Positions 1 through 7,153 of a stretch of DNA of 29,689 nucleotides are shown piece after piece. This DNA is from a virus: the IMG/VR virus record IMGVR_UViG_3300031657_000006, positions 1 through 29,689 of that record; one strand, written 5' to 3'. Positions within the stretch are counted from its first letter, which is position 1, and the number at the start of each line of letters is the position of its first letter. The notes below the pieces were generated by a model. It was not told the DNA's origin. It made no database searches and was given only the letters and a program-made list of their open reading frames with translations. The translations under genes and the position numbers were made by a program.

Positions 1-465
1 AACAGTGAATGTCACCCGTGTTACATGCAACCCCGCTTTCCCAAAACGCCTAATAACCGTAGGCGCAATAGTGGCGTTGTCAAACACCTTTAAAATCCTG
101 ATTTTATCTTGTGATGGAGAATGTATTTCTGTTTGCATTTTGTCAACTAATATCTCAGCTATTGTTTTACTTTCTTCATCAAGAGCCGACACTGCATCAG
201 CGTATACCTCTATGTCCTTGGTACTTTGAAAGGTTTTCTTCCTTTCCCAAAAATCATAATTGATCAGACCATTACTCTCATCAGTTACAACCCTCTCCCG
301 TCCAAGTTTTATTATTATTACAGGAATAACCGTATTCTCTCCATAAGCTGCCGCAAATCCTACCCCAGCATAACCTTCATCGCCGTGACTCATTTGCTCT
401 CTTAACCATTCCATCATTGTTTCTTTTAATTTTACTGATCTAATTGGCAAATTAGCATTACTCAC
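1..465 (-). CDS. Putative neck/head-completion protein (3' end beyond window)
   Basis: The first 155 codons of a gene that is still open at the left edge of the window. Translation begins at a GTG (463-465) placed about six bases after a GGAGG ribosome site, and it overlaps the end of the preceding gene by eight bases. The visible part is a soluble alpha/beta-looking protein that starts SNANLPIRSVK and has no membrane segment or motif I can name. It follows two genes that look like head-to-tail joining proteins, so a neck, tail-completion or tail-terminator role is likely from position alone. The family is not recognised, and the missing C terminus limits what can be said. Confidence 0.75.
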   Translation of the reverse strand, partial: MSNANLPIRSVKLKETMMEWLREQMSHGDEGYAGVGFAAAYGENTVIPVIIIKLGRERVVTDESNGLINYDFWERKKTFQSTKDIEVYADAVSALDEESKTIAEILVDKMQTEIHSPSQDKIRILKVFDNATIAPTVIRRFGKAGLHVTRVTFTV

Positions 466-1207
466 TTGTTACCTCCAGTTTCATCGCTGGGTGATCTATT
501 CCTATTTTTCTCATTGTAAAATCTTGCTTTACTATAAATTTTTTATTATCAGGCATCGCAGTTAACCCCGTCACTTGGGGAATACTATCTATAATATAAC
601 GATCTGCAGGATTTTTAATAATGATGTCACCCTCACTTAATATAGGATAATTCCCTGTCCATCCAGAAACTATCTCTTCCTTTGTTGACAATCCATCTGA
701 ATAGTCAACGGAGCGTTTAGAGTTACCAAAAGCCACGTAAATATTTATGGGACCCTTATACCCACCTCCTAATCGTCCTGATCCATCACATGTATTACAA
801 AGTGTCTGAACTCTTTTTTGAAGCTCTATACTATAGCATTCAGGACAATATCTATCATTATCTATTGCAATATAGGCATCAGCACGTGTACCGGCAAGTC
901 CTTTATTGAGTACATAATTGTATTCCTCTACTATGTTATATAAATAATTATCTCCAGCTTGGTCCAAGATAGAAACCTCAAGAACGTTATCTCCATTCCT
1001 TAGGCGATATCTAATCCCTTCATTTCTTAAGAATAAGTCACTGCTATCTAAGAAAAAGGTTGCTGATCCTGAGTATAATAATTCCCATGCTGCTCCGGGA
1101 GATATCTGCCGTTCTAGGATTATATTCTTATCTACTAAGTTCTCACTATCCCAATAAATATATGCAGTTTTGAGCTCAATCCTTTTGGCGATCAATGTTA
1201 TCTTCAT
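458..1207 (-). CDS. Zinc-ribbon head-tail joining (neck) protein
   Basis: A 249-residue protein with a Cys4 zinc-binding knuckle at C121, C124, C137 and C140 (YCPECYS ... LCNTCDGSGRLGGGY). The pattern of CPxCY followed by CxxCxGxGxxGGY is one I know from neck or head-tail connector proteins of large tailed phages. The rest is beta-rich, with an aromatic, charged first half. I start it at the ATG that overlaps the upstream stop as TGATG and has a GGGG run about six bases before it. An ATG four codons further upstream has no ribosome site. It lies between two other putative joining proteins. The zinc site is clear; the precise neck role is inferred. Confidence 0.75.
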   Translation of the reverse strand: MKITLIAKRIELKTAYIYWDSENLVDKNIILERQISPGAAWELLYSGSATFFLDSSDLFLRNEGIRYRLRNGDNVLEVSILDQAGDNYLYNIVEEYNYVLNKGLAGTRADAYIAIDNDRYCPECYSIELQKRVQTLCNTCDGSGRLGGGYKGPINIYVAFGNSKRSVDYSDGLSTKEEIVSGWTGNYPILSEGDIIIKNPADRYIIDSIPQVTGLTAMPDNKKFIVKQDFTMRKIGIDHPAMKLEVTSE

Positions 1208-1614
1208 CAATGTCCCCATCCCGCTTCTAAATTAGCACCATATTTATACGCCTGTAAACTTTTATCAAATTCAATAGCCATTGCCTGTGCCATGTTCATA
1301 AGTATAGAAAGGTTTGCTTCCCTATTAATCTGCATACCACCTTCAGCCACAGTAATATAGTTACTTGCTTTTAATATATTCTCACTGGCCATTAACTTTG
1401 ACGCTACACCAAGCACTATTAGCCTATCCTGTGCATCTTCTATCGTATATAAAGATGTTGGAACATATTTATAGTTTATATCTAAAAGAGCCAACGCTAT
1501 AGCAGAGTCAAAATCCTCTGGTTCATACCGCAGCTTATATCCTGCTAACCTGTTTTGGATAGCTCTATCTTTCAACATCCCTCTGACTAATTGTTCTAAT
1601 TTAGCTCTTTTCAT
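1207..1614 (-). CDS. Putative head-tail adaptor protein
   Basis: A 135-residue, mostly helical protein (start MKRAKLEQLVRGMLKD). It has the size, helical character and location of the small adaptor proteins that dock under the portal, and it sits in the capsid to neck part of the operon. Its middle (EDFDSAIALALLDINY) resembles the first helix pair of connector proteins, but I see no diagnostic motif. It is the first gene after a strong terminator and ends in a TGATG overlap with the next gene. There is no visible promoter in the 70-base spacer. The adaptor call rests on position and fold impression. Confidence 0.6.
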   Translation of the reverse strand: MKRAKLEQLVRGMLKDRAIQNRLAGYKLRYEPEDFDSAIALALLDINYKYVPTSLYTIEDAQDRLIVLGVASKLMASENILKASNYITVAEGGMQINREANLSILMNMAQAMAIEFDKSLQAYKYGANLEAGWGH

Positions 1615-1626
1615 TATAATCTCCTA

Positions 1627-1670
1627 ATAAAAAAGGGCTGACAAGGTTCCCCACCATTATCAGCCCTTTC
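1627..1670 (-). terminator. Rho-independent terminator
   Basis: Read on the minus strand, a ten-base-pair stem (AAAGGGCTGA paired with TCAGCCCTTT) closes an 18-base loop and is followed at once by a run of T residues. It lies 14 bases after the stop of the 334-residue gene and before the adaptor gene. It would separate the capsid-proximal genes from the neck genes. Confidence 0.85.
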
Positions 1671-1683
1671 AATATGGTAACCC

Positions 1684-2688
1684 TTATTTAGGGCTATTTT
1701 CTTTATTGATACGATCCACGAGGAACTGTGCTCTTTGTTTAACGTTCTTTTTATTCCAGCCAGGCATCTTAATCCCGTGTTTAGATTTAAAATCTCTAAT
1801 TACAGTCATGCCACCTTTTACAAAATAATCTACCGTATACTTAGACATGTCTTCTGGATCGTCTTTAGGCTTCTCAATTACTTTCTTCGGTTCAATTGCT
1901 TCTTCTTTTATCTCAGATACTTTGTCTGTGCCTTCTTCGGTAACTTTTATGTCTTTAATCTTCTCATTTACTTTTTCTGTCTCAATTACAGGCTCTTTAT
2001 TGTCAGACCCTTTACCTGTGCTTTCTTCTGGTAATTTATCTGAACCACCAGTTGGCTCACCATGCTGTAGCACATTGATGTAATTTTCTAATTTATCTCT
2101 TTCAGCATATACTGAATACGTTTCAATCATCTTATTTAAGAGTTCAATAGCCTCTTCAATTTTTTCTTCCTCAACAAGTATCTTAGCATTTATATAGAAT
2201 TCATTATATGTTTGTTCTATATTGGTTTCCGTTATCTCATCAATCCATTTATCGATTTTTCCTTTTTTTGCTAATGCCGGATAAAGATCTATAGCTTTTT
2301 CTAAAAGAGAAACAGTCTCTTCATACTTACGGTCTTTAATTAAAAGACTTGCCTCTTTGATTATTTTATCAAATTCCTCTTTCTTGTCATCTTTATCAAT
2401 AGCAATGATCTGTTCAGGTACAGGAACAATTATTGGCTCCATTGACTTCTCGCTTCCTACCATCTTAGCAAATAATCTTACTTTCTTTTCCCAGATTCCT
2501 GGATCCTCTTCAAGACTAATTAGACCAAGAGCATTTAAATTATCAAATGTACCCTGATCTATTATACGTGACGCACTAAATGGTAGCCTGGAGGTATACC
2601 CTGTCCCCATATCTTTAACTTTTACACCAACTCTTCTTCTAAATCGTGGATGTTGTGCGGAAATGTTTTTTACTTTATAAATACTCAT
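1684..2688 (-). CDS. Putative structural protein with helical repeats and acidic linker
   Basis: A 334-residue protein of unrecognised family. Residues about 105-200 form two helical hairpins with a TPR-like look (YEETVSLLEKAIDLYP and IEEAIELLNKMIETY, about 70 residues apart). A charged, low-complexity Lys/Glu/Thr/Pro linker follows (about 210-275). A compact C-terminal region (YTVDYFVKGGMTVIRDFK onward) ends in a basic helix. The N terminus, rich in Arg and Lys, resembles phage proteins that bind a capsid or tail surface. It lies directly downstream of the major capsid gene and is enclosed by two terminators, which suggests it is dosed separately. A head-associated role is inferred from context only. 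Confidence 0.6.
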   Translation of the reverse strand: MSIYKVKNISAQHPRFRRRVGVKVKDMGTGYTSRLPFSASRIIDQGTFDNLNALGLISLEEDPGIWEKKVRLFAKMVGSEKSMEPIIVPVPEQIIAIDKDDKKEEFDKIIKEASLLIKDRKYEETVSLLEKAIDLYPALAKKGKIDKWIDEITETNIEQTYNEFYINAKILVEEEKIEEAIELLNKMIETYSVYAERDKLENYINVLQHGEPTGGSDKLPEESTGKGSDNKEPVIETEKVNEKIKDIKVTEEGTDKVSEIKEEAIEPKKVIEKPKDDPEDMSKYTVDYFVKGGMTVIRDFKSKHGIKMPGWNKKNVKQRAQFLVDRINKENSPK

Positions 2689-2705
2689 CTAAAAATCCCC
2701 CTAAG

Positions 2706-2741
2706 ACAAAAAGCATGGCGGGGCTATAAACCTCGCCATAC
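2706..2741 (-). terminator. Rho-independent terminator after the capsid gene
   Basis: On the minus strand a nine-base stem with one mismatch (ATGGCGAGG with CCCCGCCAT) closes a seven-base loop and is followed by CTTTTTG. It begins 16 bases after the capsid stop codon. Its place directly behind the capsid gene would protect or end a heavily transcribed message. Confidence 0.8.
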
Positions 2742-2756
2742 TATTATTATATCTTA

Positions 2757-3749
2757 TTATTTTACCTGTACTCTCAATCGCACTATACCTCTAGAATCAC
2801 CAAATCCTAAGCCAGCATATCTCCATGAACTCCATTCGAAAATGTCTTCATCCCATCTGGACCAAACATTATCTTTACCAACTCTAATTACCTTACCAAG
2901 GAATTGAGGATCTACGAAACAGTAAATATAATAGTATTTATTTGTTCCAGCTGAATCTTCACTGGTTTCCATAAAGTAGCTATCAGATCCCCTGCTTAGA
3001 CCTTCTTTTACAGTAGTGATTACAGGAAGGCTAAACAGTGTCTTAACCTTGTGACCACCGTACAATCTTTCCCCTGCATCAGCACCGAAGTTTGTTCCTT
3101 CTTCGGTAAGAATATAATTCCAACATGAGTTAGACATAAGGAATGTTTGTGGAACTAACTCTTGCTCTGAGATCAGATTCATAATTGCAATAATATCTTT
3201 CTTATCTGCACCGGCTATCCAGTCAGCTGTGAGATAATGGTTACCAGATGACCAACTATCATATTCTACAGCAGTCTTAACACCAGACATGAACAGTCCA
3301 TCCTGCATACGGATAATTTTGTTTGCAGAATTTTGCTTAATCATATTCATTAAGCGTGGAGCAGCCATTAATTCGATCTGTGGTTTTCTGACTTTTTCTG
3401 ACTTAAGCTTACCAACACTGATCGTATATTTGTTACTTGTAACGAAGGTAGCTTTACTTCCTGCTCTGAAAGATGTCTCCAGGGCTACTGCATCGATCTC
3501 AACGTCTTCCATGTAGTAAAATTCGTCAGTTGTTTTTTCACGCTGAACGTTAGGGTGATTAATATCAGCATTAATTACCGGTAAAATCTGCTCAACAATT
3601 GATCCTTCTCGAACTATGGTTCTAATTATATCTTCACCATATGTATCATATGCTAACTTAAAATTTACTAAATCATCGGCAGCTAAATGAGACACCATCT
3701 CATCAGCTAATTTAGCTAATTCTGCTTCCTTCAAAAATTCATTCTTCAT
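2757..3749 (-). CDS. Major capsid protein (HK97-fold type, probable)
   Basis: A 330-residue protein in the usual capsid position: after protease, scaffold-like and decoration genes and before a strong terminator. It has a short helical N-terminal arm (MKNEFLKEAELAKLADEM), a mid region rich in beta strands with the pattern expected of an E-loop (TTDEFYYMEDVEIDA), and a C-terminal part (FEWSSWRYAGLGFGDSRG) of the kind that ends HK97-fold capsid proteins, with aromatic and Gly residues before a final beta strand. The N-terminal FLKEA and AKLAD match the K-x-A motif seen in the internal proteins, so short N-terminal processing is possible. The start has a GAGGGGG ribosome site. No cysteine-rich or membrane segment is present. 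Confidence 0.8.
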   Translation of the reverse strand: MKNEFLKEAELAKLADEMVSHLAADDLVNFKLAYDTYGEDIIRTIVREGSIVEQILPVINADINHPNVQREKTTDEFYYMEDVEIDAVALETSFRAGSKATFVTSNKYTISVGKLKSEKVRKPQIELMAAPRLMNMIKQNSANKIIRMQDGLFMSGVKTAVEYDSWSSGNHYLTADWIAGADKKDIIAIMNLISEQELVPQTFLMSNSCWNYILTEEGTNFGADAGERLYGGHKVKTLFSLPVITTVKEGLSRGSDSYFMETSEDSAGTNKYYYIYCFVDPQFLGKVIRVGKDNVWSRWDEDIFEWSSWRYAGLGFGDSRGIVRLRVQVK

Positions 3750-3762
3750 TATTCCCCCTCAC

Positions 3763-4275
3763 CTAAACTGTCTTAGGCACGATGTAACCAGCGCCAACCG
3801 TTGATATTATATATGTAAGGTCACTTGATGCATCAAAATCTTCCCCTGCAATAGCTACACAAGTACGATTATCTGATGCTGGGTCAAGAGTATAGAATAA
3901 ACCCTCTGCACTAAGTGCTAAACGATCACCTTCAGAACCAGTACTTTGGAATGCTGCTGCTGGTAAATTTTTTGCTTCGAAAGGGGATGTGAAAAATAGA
4001 ATTGCCCCTTTACCCCATGATACTGCTGTTGGTGGACTTGCTGATTCACCAGGTGCAGAACGTGCGGCTCCTAACGGAATTTCTAAATCATTACTTGGGG
4101 CAACAGCCATTCCGACCTTACCCAAGTTTAACGCCTCATCTAACGACAAACCAGTTGCTACGTACCAACCAGTTGTTCCAAACATTAATATATCGCCAAC
4201 GTCAATATCTTCGTCTGTCTTATAATCAACAGCAACGATATCATCCATGCGTGATAATATTTTTACTTCTTCCAT
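3763..4275 (-). CDS. Putative capsid decoration/stabilisation protein
   Basis: A 170-residue beta-rich protein placed 13 bases upstream of the capsid gene. It resembles the DUF2190-type capsid-associated proteins, with an N-terminal part (VDYKTDEDIDVGDILMFG) that looks like a small beta barrel, followed by GKVGMAVAPSNDLEIPLGAA and a Gly/Ser/Ala-rich middle. Such proteins bind the outside or the three-fold axes of HK97-type shells. It has a GGAG ribosome site and no coiled coil or K-x-A motif, in contrast to its upstream neighbours. The link to DUF2190 is from memory of the pattern, so the family name is moderate; a capsid-associated role is more certain. Confidence 0.65.
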   Translation of the reverse strand: MEEVKILSRMDDIVAVDYKTDEDIDVGDILMFGTTGWYVATGLSLDEALNLGKVGMAVAPSNDLEIPLGAARSAPGESASPPTAVSWGKGAILFFTSPFEAKNLPAAAFQSTGSEGDRLALSAEGLFYTLDPASDNRTCVAIAGEDFDASSDLTYIISTVGAGYIVPKTV

Positions 4276-4286
4276 CTCGCTCTCCT

Positions 4287-4769
4287 TTAACTATTATGTT
4301 TTGAAAATATTTCGATTTGCTTTTCCAGATGTCCCGTCTTGCTTGTTGTAAATCCTGGCTTTTCTTCATCCGATGCAACTTTTGAAATTTCCGTAAGGTC
4401 ACTAATTAATTTTCCGTCGCCATGATCTCCACCATTCATATCCGCAACTACCTGTGCTATCTTTTCAGTACCAAGGTTCATACTCATCAATGATGCTACT
4501 TTTTCAGTTTTCTTATCTTGAGATAACATTCCTTTATCTATGGCCTTTTGTACTAATTCTTCGATTTCTGCTTTCTTTTCTATACTTGCAATCTTATTTT
4601 GTGAGTCATTATACTTTCCGGTTAATACCTTTGCTTCTTCTTCTAACCCAGCAATTTTTACTTTCTGATTTTTAGATTCTTCAGCCGCCAACTTTAGCTG
4701 ATCTGCTGCGCCAGATACATTTTCTTTTAATTCCTTATACTCATCCTGGCCTATTTTAATGTATTTCAT
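4287..4769 (-). CDS. Scaffold-like coiled-coil protein
   Basis: A 160-residue, highly charged protein with a long coiled coil (about residues 5-75) and no hydrophobic core pattern after it. It has the size and placement of a head scaffolding or prohead core protein, just before the decoration and capsid genes. The motif KVAS occurs twice (90-93 and 130-133), with NKIAS near residue 60 and EKIA near 103, so it could be cut into several pieces if K-x-A is the protease site. Scaffold or core proteins are typically degraded by the prohead protease in T4-type heads. Its ATG overlaps the upstream stop (ATGA), and GGAGG precedes it, so it is translated with the 318-residue gene. Confidence 0.65.
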   Translation of the reverse strand: MKYIKIGQDEYKELKENVSGAADQLKLAAEESKNQKVKIAGLEEEAKVLTGKYNDSQNKIASIEKKAEIEELVQKAIDKGMLSQDKKTEKVASLMSMNLGTEKIAQVVADMNGGDHGDGKLISDLTEISKVASDEEKPGFTTSKTGHLEKQIEIFSKHNS

Positions 4770-5722
4770 TGTAGTCCTCCACCCTGTTCTTGTTCTGCTC
4801 TATTTAATAATGAATTAACTACGGCATTGCCACCCAAATGAAATCCCTGAGCAAATATTTGAGGGTCTTCTTTTTTATCTTTATGTCGTTCGATGCCCAT
4901 TCCTGCGGCAAAACCTCCGCCAGCTAAAGCAGCACCGCCTGTTCCCATTATTACTTTCTGTAATGTTGGACTTAAATTAGCAATAGCCTTTAGTCCAAAA
5001 CTAGATGCCTCTTTTTTAATAGGAGCAATTTTCTCTTCTATAAATAAAGATGCCACTTTATTTATTGCATCCTTTATCGTAATTCCCAATGGTTGTTCAC
5101 CATCTTTGATCTTTGCTACCGGTTCTGGTGGTTCAACAGGTTCCTTTGGAGGATTACCTGGATCACCAGTATCTACAGATTTATCAGCGGTAAACACTGT
5201 TTCCTTAACATTTTGTTCAGGACCAGGAGCCTCTACTACTGGAGTAACCGATTCTGCAGGTTCTTTAATTTCAACTGATGCATTGGGAGCAACTGGTCCT
5301 TCTGCAACCTTATCGGCTTCCTTGGGTTCTTCCTTAGGCTCTTCCTTTGGCTCTTCCTTTGGCTCTTCCTTTGGAGGTTTTTCTGCTCCTTTCTCAACTT
5401 TTACTTCTATTGTTTCCGGATTTACTGGTGCAGGATCTGCCGATGGCTTCTCTTCACTCTTGGCTGGTGCGTCTGGAGCAGGCTCCACAGGCACAGCTGG
5501 TTCTTTAGGTTCCTCTAATTTAACAGATTTGTCATCGATTACTGGTACCTCAGTTTCTGATACCTTTTCCATAGCTATTTTTAATTTATCAGCAAAAGAG
5601 CCAGGATTTAACTCTATCTTTGTTTCTACCTTTTGCTCTTCTTCTGCTACTTTCTCGATAACTCTCTCTACATCTTCAAGGAGATTTCTCATAACGTCTT
5701 TACTTGTAGCTATTTTATTCAC
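4766..5722 (-). CDS. Pro/Glu-rich internal head or core protein
   Basis: A 318-residue protein of unrecognised family. The N-terminal 60 residues are helical (with EKVAE). The centre, about 65-205, is a disordered Pro/Glu/Lys/Val stretch with four tandem EPKE units. The C-terminal part has KVAS (222-225), KKEAS (236-240) and a glycine-rich hydrophobic segment (about 258-276, MGTGGAALAGGG). The start codon is GTG with a GAGAGG ribosome site. It is translationally coupled to the scaffold-like gene. The low-complexity acidic centre, several K-x-A sites and the membrane-like tail suggest a core protein that is trimmed during head maturation and may leave the hydrophobic piece inside. This is inferred from context. 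Confidence 0.55.
   Translation of the reverse strand: MNKIATSKDVMRNLLEDVERVIEKVAEEEQKVETKIELNPGSFADKLKIAMEKVSETEVPVIDDKSVKLEEPKEPAVPVEPAPDAPAKSEEKPSADPAPVNPETIEVKVEKGAEKPPKEEPKEEPKEEPKEEPKEADKVAEGPVAPNASVEIKEPAESVTPVVEAPGPEQNVKETVFTADKSVDTGDPGNPPKEPVEPPEPVAKIKDGEQPLGITIKDAINKVASLFIEEKIAPIKKEASSFGLKAIANLSPTLQKVIMGTGGAALAGGGFAAGMGIERHKDKKEDPQIFAQGFHLGGNAVVNSLLNRAEQEQGGGLQ
5325..5372 (-). repeat. 12-bp tandem repeat (four units) encoding EPKE
   Basis: Four direct copies of a 12-base unit (plus strand GGCTCTTCCTTT; the first copy differs at two positions) lie in frame in the 318-residue gene and encode repeated Glu-Pro-Lys-Glu. Because 12 is a multiple of three, copy number can change without breaking the reading frame. 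The near-identical units suggest recent slippage expansion. Confidence 0.9.
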
Positions 5723-5735
5723 AATATTTACCTCT

Positions 5736-6434
5736 CTATTCTACCGGTGGTACTGGTTCTTCTACTGGGGGAGGAGGCGTTTCTGCTAATGGCTGGCCTG
5801 GCAAAGGCATATCTTCTGCTGGTTCTTCTATAGGAGATACTGGTTCTTCTCCTGGTGCAGGTTCTTCTCCACCTCCTGCAGCTACCTCTTGCATTATTTC
5901 CTCTCCTACTTGTTCAGTAACCTGTTCAATTGTATCTACAACTTGTTGAAATTCTTCCGGCTTATTTTCAGCCATATCAGCTAATACTTCTTCTCCGCCA
6001 ATAGCTTCTATGATCACAGGAGCAACACCTTTTGCTATTTCTTCTTTCATTGCCATGTCTTCATCAGGATTTTCACCAGATGCAGCAGCAACTTCTCCTT
6101 CTAATCCTTCGGCAAACTCATCACTAGATAACTTAGATAAGCGACTCATTGCAGCCTTATCGTTTGCTACTTTCTTAATCATTCCAAATGTGGCTTCATA
6201 GATAGCATCAGACGCTTCCTTTATACTATTTGAAACACCCTGTTTATATCCAATCGCCATACCTTGCCCAACCAACTGAGCATCTTTTACCATTCCCATA
6301 TCTTCTTCAGAAACCTTCTCAATGATTGATGCAACTTTTTCGGTTTTACTATTCTTTTTTTCATATTCTACTAACATGCCTTCTGTTACATCACGTCCTA
6401 TCTTCTGAAGAGCTTCTTTTGCTTTCTTTTCCAT
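5736..6434 (-). CDS. Putative internal/core protein with KVAS site
   Basis: A 232-residue acidic, mostly helical protein. It opens MEKKAKEALQKIGRD, carries KVAS at residues 33-36 and KKVAN near residue 75, then Glu/Met/Ala-rich helices, and ends in a Pro/Glu-rich disordered tail from about residue 190. I start it at the ATG preceded by GGAGGATAT; the frame stays open 27 codons further upstream but without a ribosome site. It sits in the scaffold and core gene group upstream of the capsid gene, has no recognised family, and shares tail composition with the neighbouring 318-residue protein. A scaffold or internal head role is inferred. Confidence 0.6.
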   Translation of the reverse strand: MEKKAKEALQKIGRDVTEGMLVEYEKKNSKTEKVASIIEKVSEEDMGMVKDAQLVGQGMAIGYKQGVSNSIKEASDAIYEATFGMIKKVANDKAAMSRLSKLSSDEFAEGLEGEVAAASGENPDEDMAMKEEIAKGVAPVIIEAIGGEEVLADMAENKPEEFQQVVDTIEQVTEQVGEEIMQEVAAGGGEEPAPGEEPVSPIEEPAEDMPLPGQPLAETPPPPVEEPVPPVE

Positions 6435-6523
6435 ATATCCTCCAATTAATTTTATAGAAAAATAACCTTTACTACTTTCACAATTAAGATTCTTACTTAT
6501 CCACTTTCTTGTCAACTATTTTT

Positions 6524-6928
6524 TTATCTAACAGACTCTTGCCGATTTCCTCTAATCATTTTTCCGATACCATTTGCAGTCACGCCGACCCCTATTGCCC
6601 CGGCTCCAACAGCCGTTGTTTTATATGGATTATGCTTCATTGTATTCCACATTTGACCTACTTCATGCTTCCTTGTCCCAGGCTTAGCATTTCTAGCAAA
6701 CCTTTGTCCTTGTCCCTTTAACGTCTTACCATAAAGGTTCCATCCAGACTTAGACCCAATCTCACCTGTGGCTTGACCAATCCTTTTTCCTAAAGCCGTA
6801 CCCTTCGCAGTATTATACATAGCTGTACTCATTTCACCTGTTTGCTTACCAAGTGTACTCGCCTTGCCCGACATACCCTTTATGAATTTCATAAATCCAT
6901 CAAGCTTACCTGCTTCTTTTAATATCAT
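6524..6928 (-). CDS. Small basic glycine-rich protein, possible packaged protein
   Basis: A 134-residue, strongly basic protein, rich in Gly, Lys, Thr and Met. The N terminus MILKEAGKLDG looks like a shortened version of the leader shared by its neighbours (ending K-E-A). The C-terminal third has a hydrophobic glycine-zipper segment (AVGAGAIGVGVTANGIGKMI); its core VGAGAIGV is also present in the 460-residue polyvalent protein at the right end. I start it at the second of two close ATG codons because the first directly abuts the GGAG ribosome site. No enzyme motif is visible. Charge, leader and location beside the protease and core genes suggest an internal head protein. Confidence 0.55.
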   Translation of the reverse strand: MILKEAGKLDGFMKFIKGMSGKASTLGKQTGEMSTAMYNTAKGTALGKRIGQATGEIGSKSGWNLYGKTLKGQGQRFARNAKPGTRKHEVGQMWNTMKHNPYKTTAVGAGAIGVGVTANGIGKMIRGNRQESVR

Positions 6929-6937
6929 AACCATCTC

Positions 6938-7153
6938 CTATATCTCTACTTTATCTTTTCTAATGATTTTCCCACTATCTATACTAATGCTCGGTACCAC
7001 AGATTTTATACTCTTTGCTTTATAATTTATCCCCACGTTTGTGCTAGGTTTTAAAGAAATACTTTTTGGTGTCTTAATCGTTGGAGTCTTTATGCTAGGT
7101 AAAGACTTCATGTTTGCCGATGCTGTCTTAACTATCATTCTTGGACATTTCAT
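6938..7153 (-). CDS. MKCP-leader small basic protein (71 aa)
   Basis: The ATG overlaps the stop of the protease gene (ATGA) and follows AGGAGAG, so it starts at MKCPRMIVKTAS rather than at an upstream ATG in the same frame. After the 11-residue leader, the protein is a simple Lys/Ser/Pro/Thr chain with repeated I-K-T-P and no predicted hydrophobic core (pieces such as SIKTPTIKTPKS). It looks disordered and DNA-binding by charge. Its leader ends in KTAS, so cleavage at K-x-A would release a 60-residue basic peptide. It recalls the small basic internal head proteins of T4, though not by sequence family. Direct coupling to the protease gene supports co-assembly. Confidence 0.7.
   Translation of the reverse strand: MKCPRMIVKTASANMKSLPSIKTPTIKTPKSISLKPSTNVGINYKAKSIKSVVPSISIDSGKIIRKDKVEI

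Noticed and set aside
4893-5789. Plus-strand open frame of 298 codons rich in Ser, Gly and Phe
   Set aside because: It is antisense to the Pro/Glu-rich 318-residue gene, whose repetitive codons keep the opposite frame open. No ribosome site, and no other plus-strand gene is supported.
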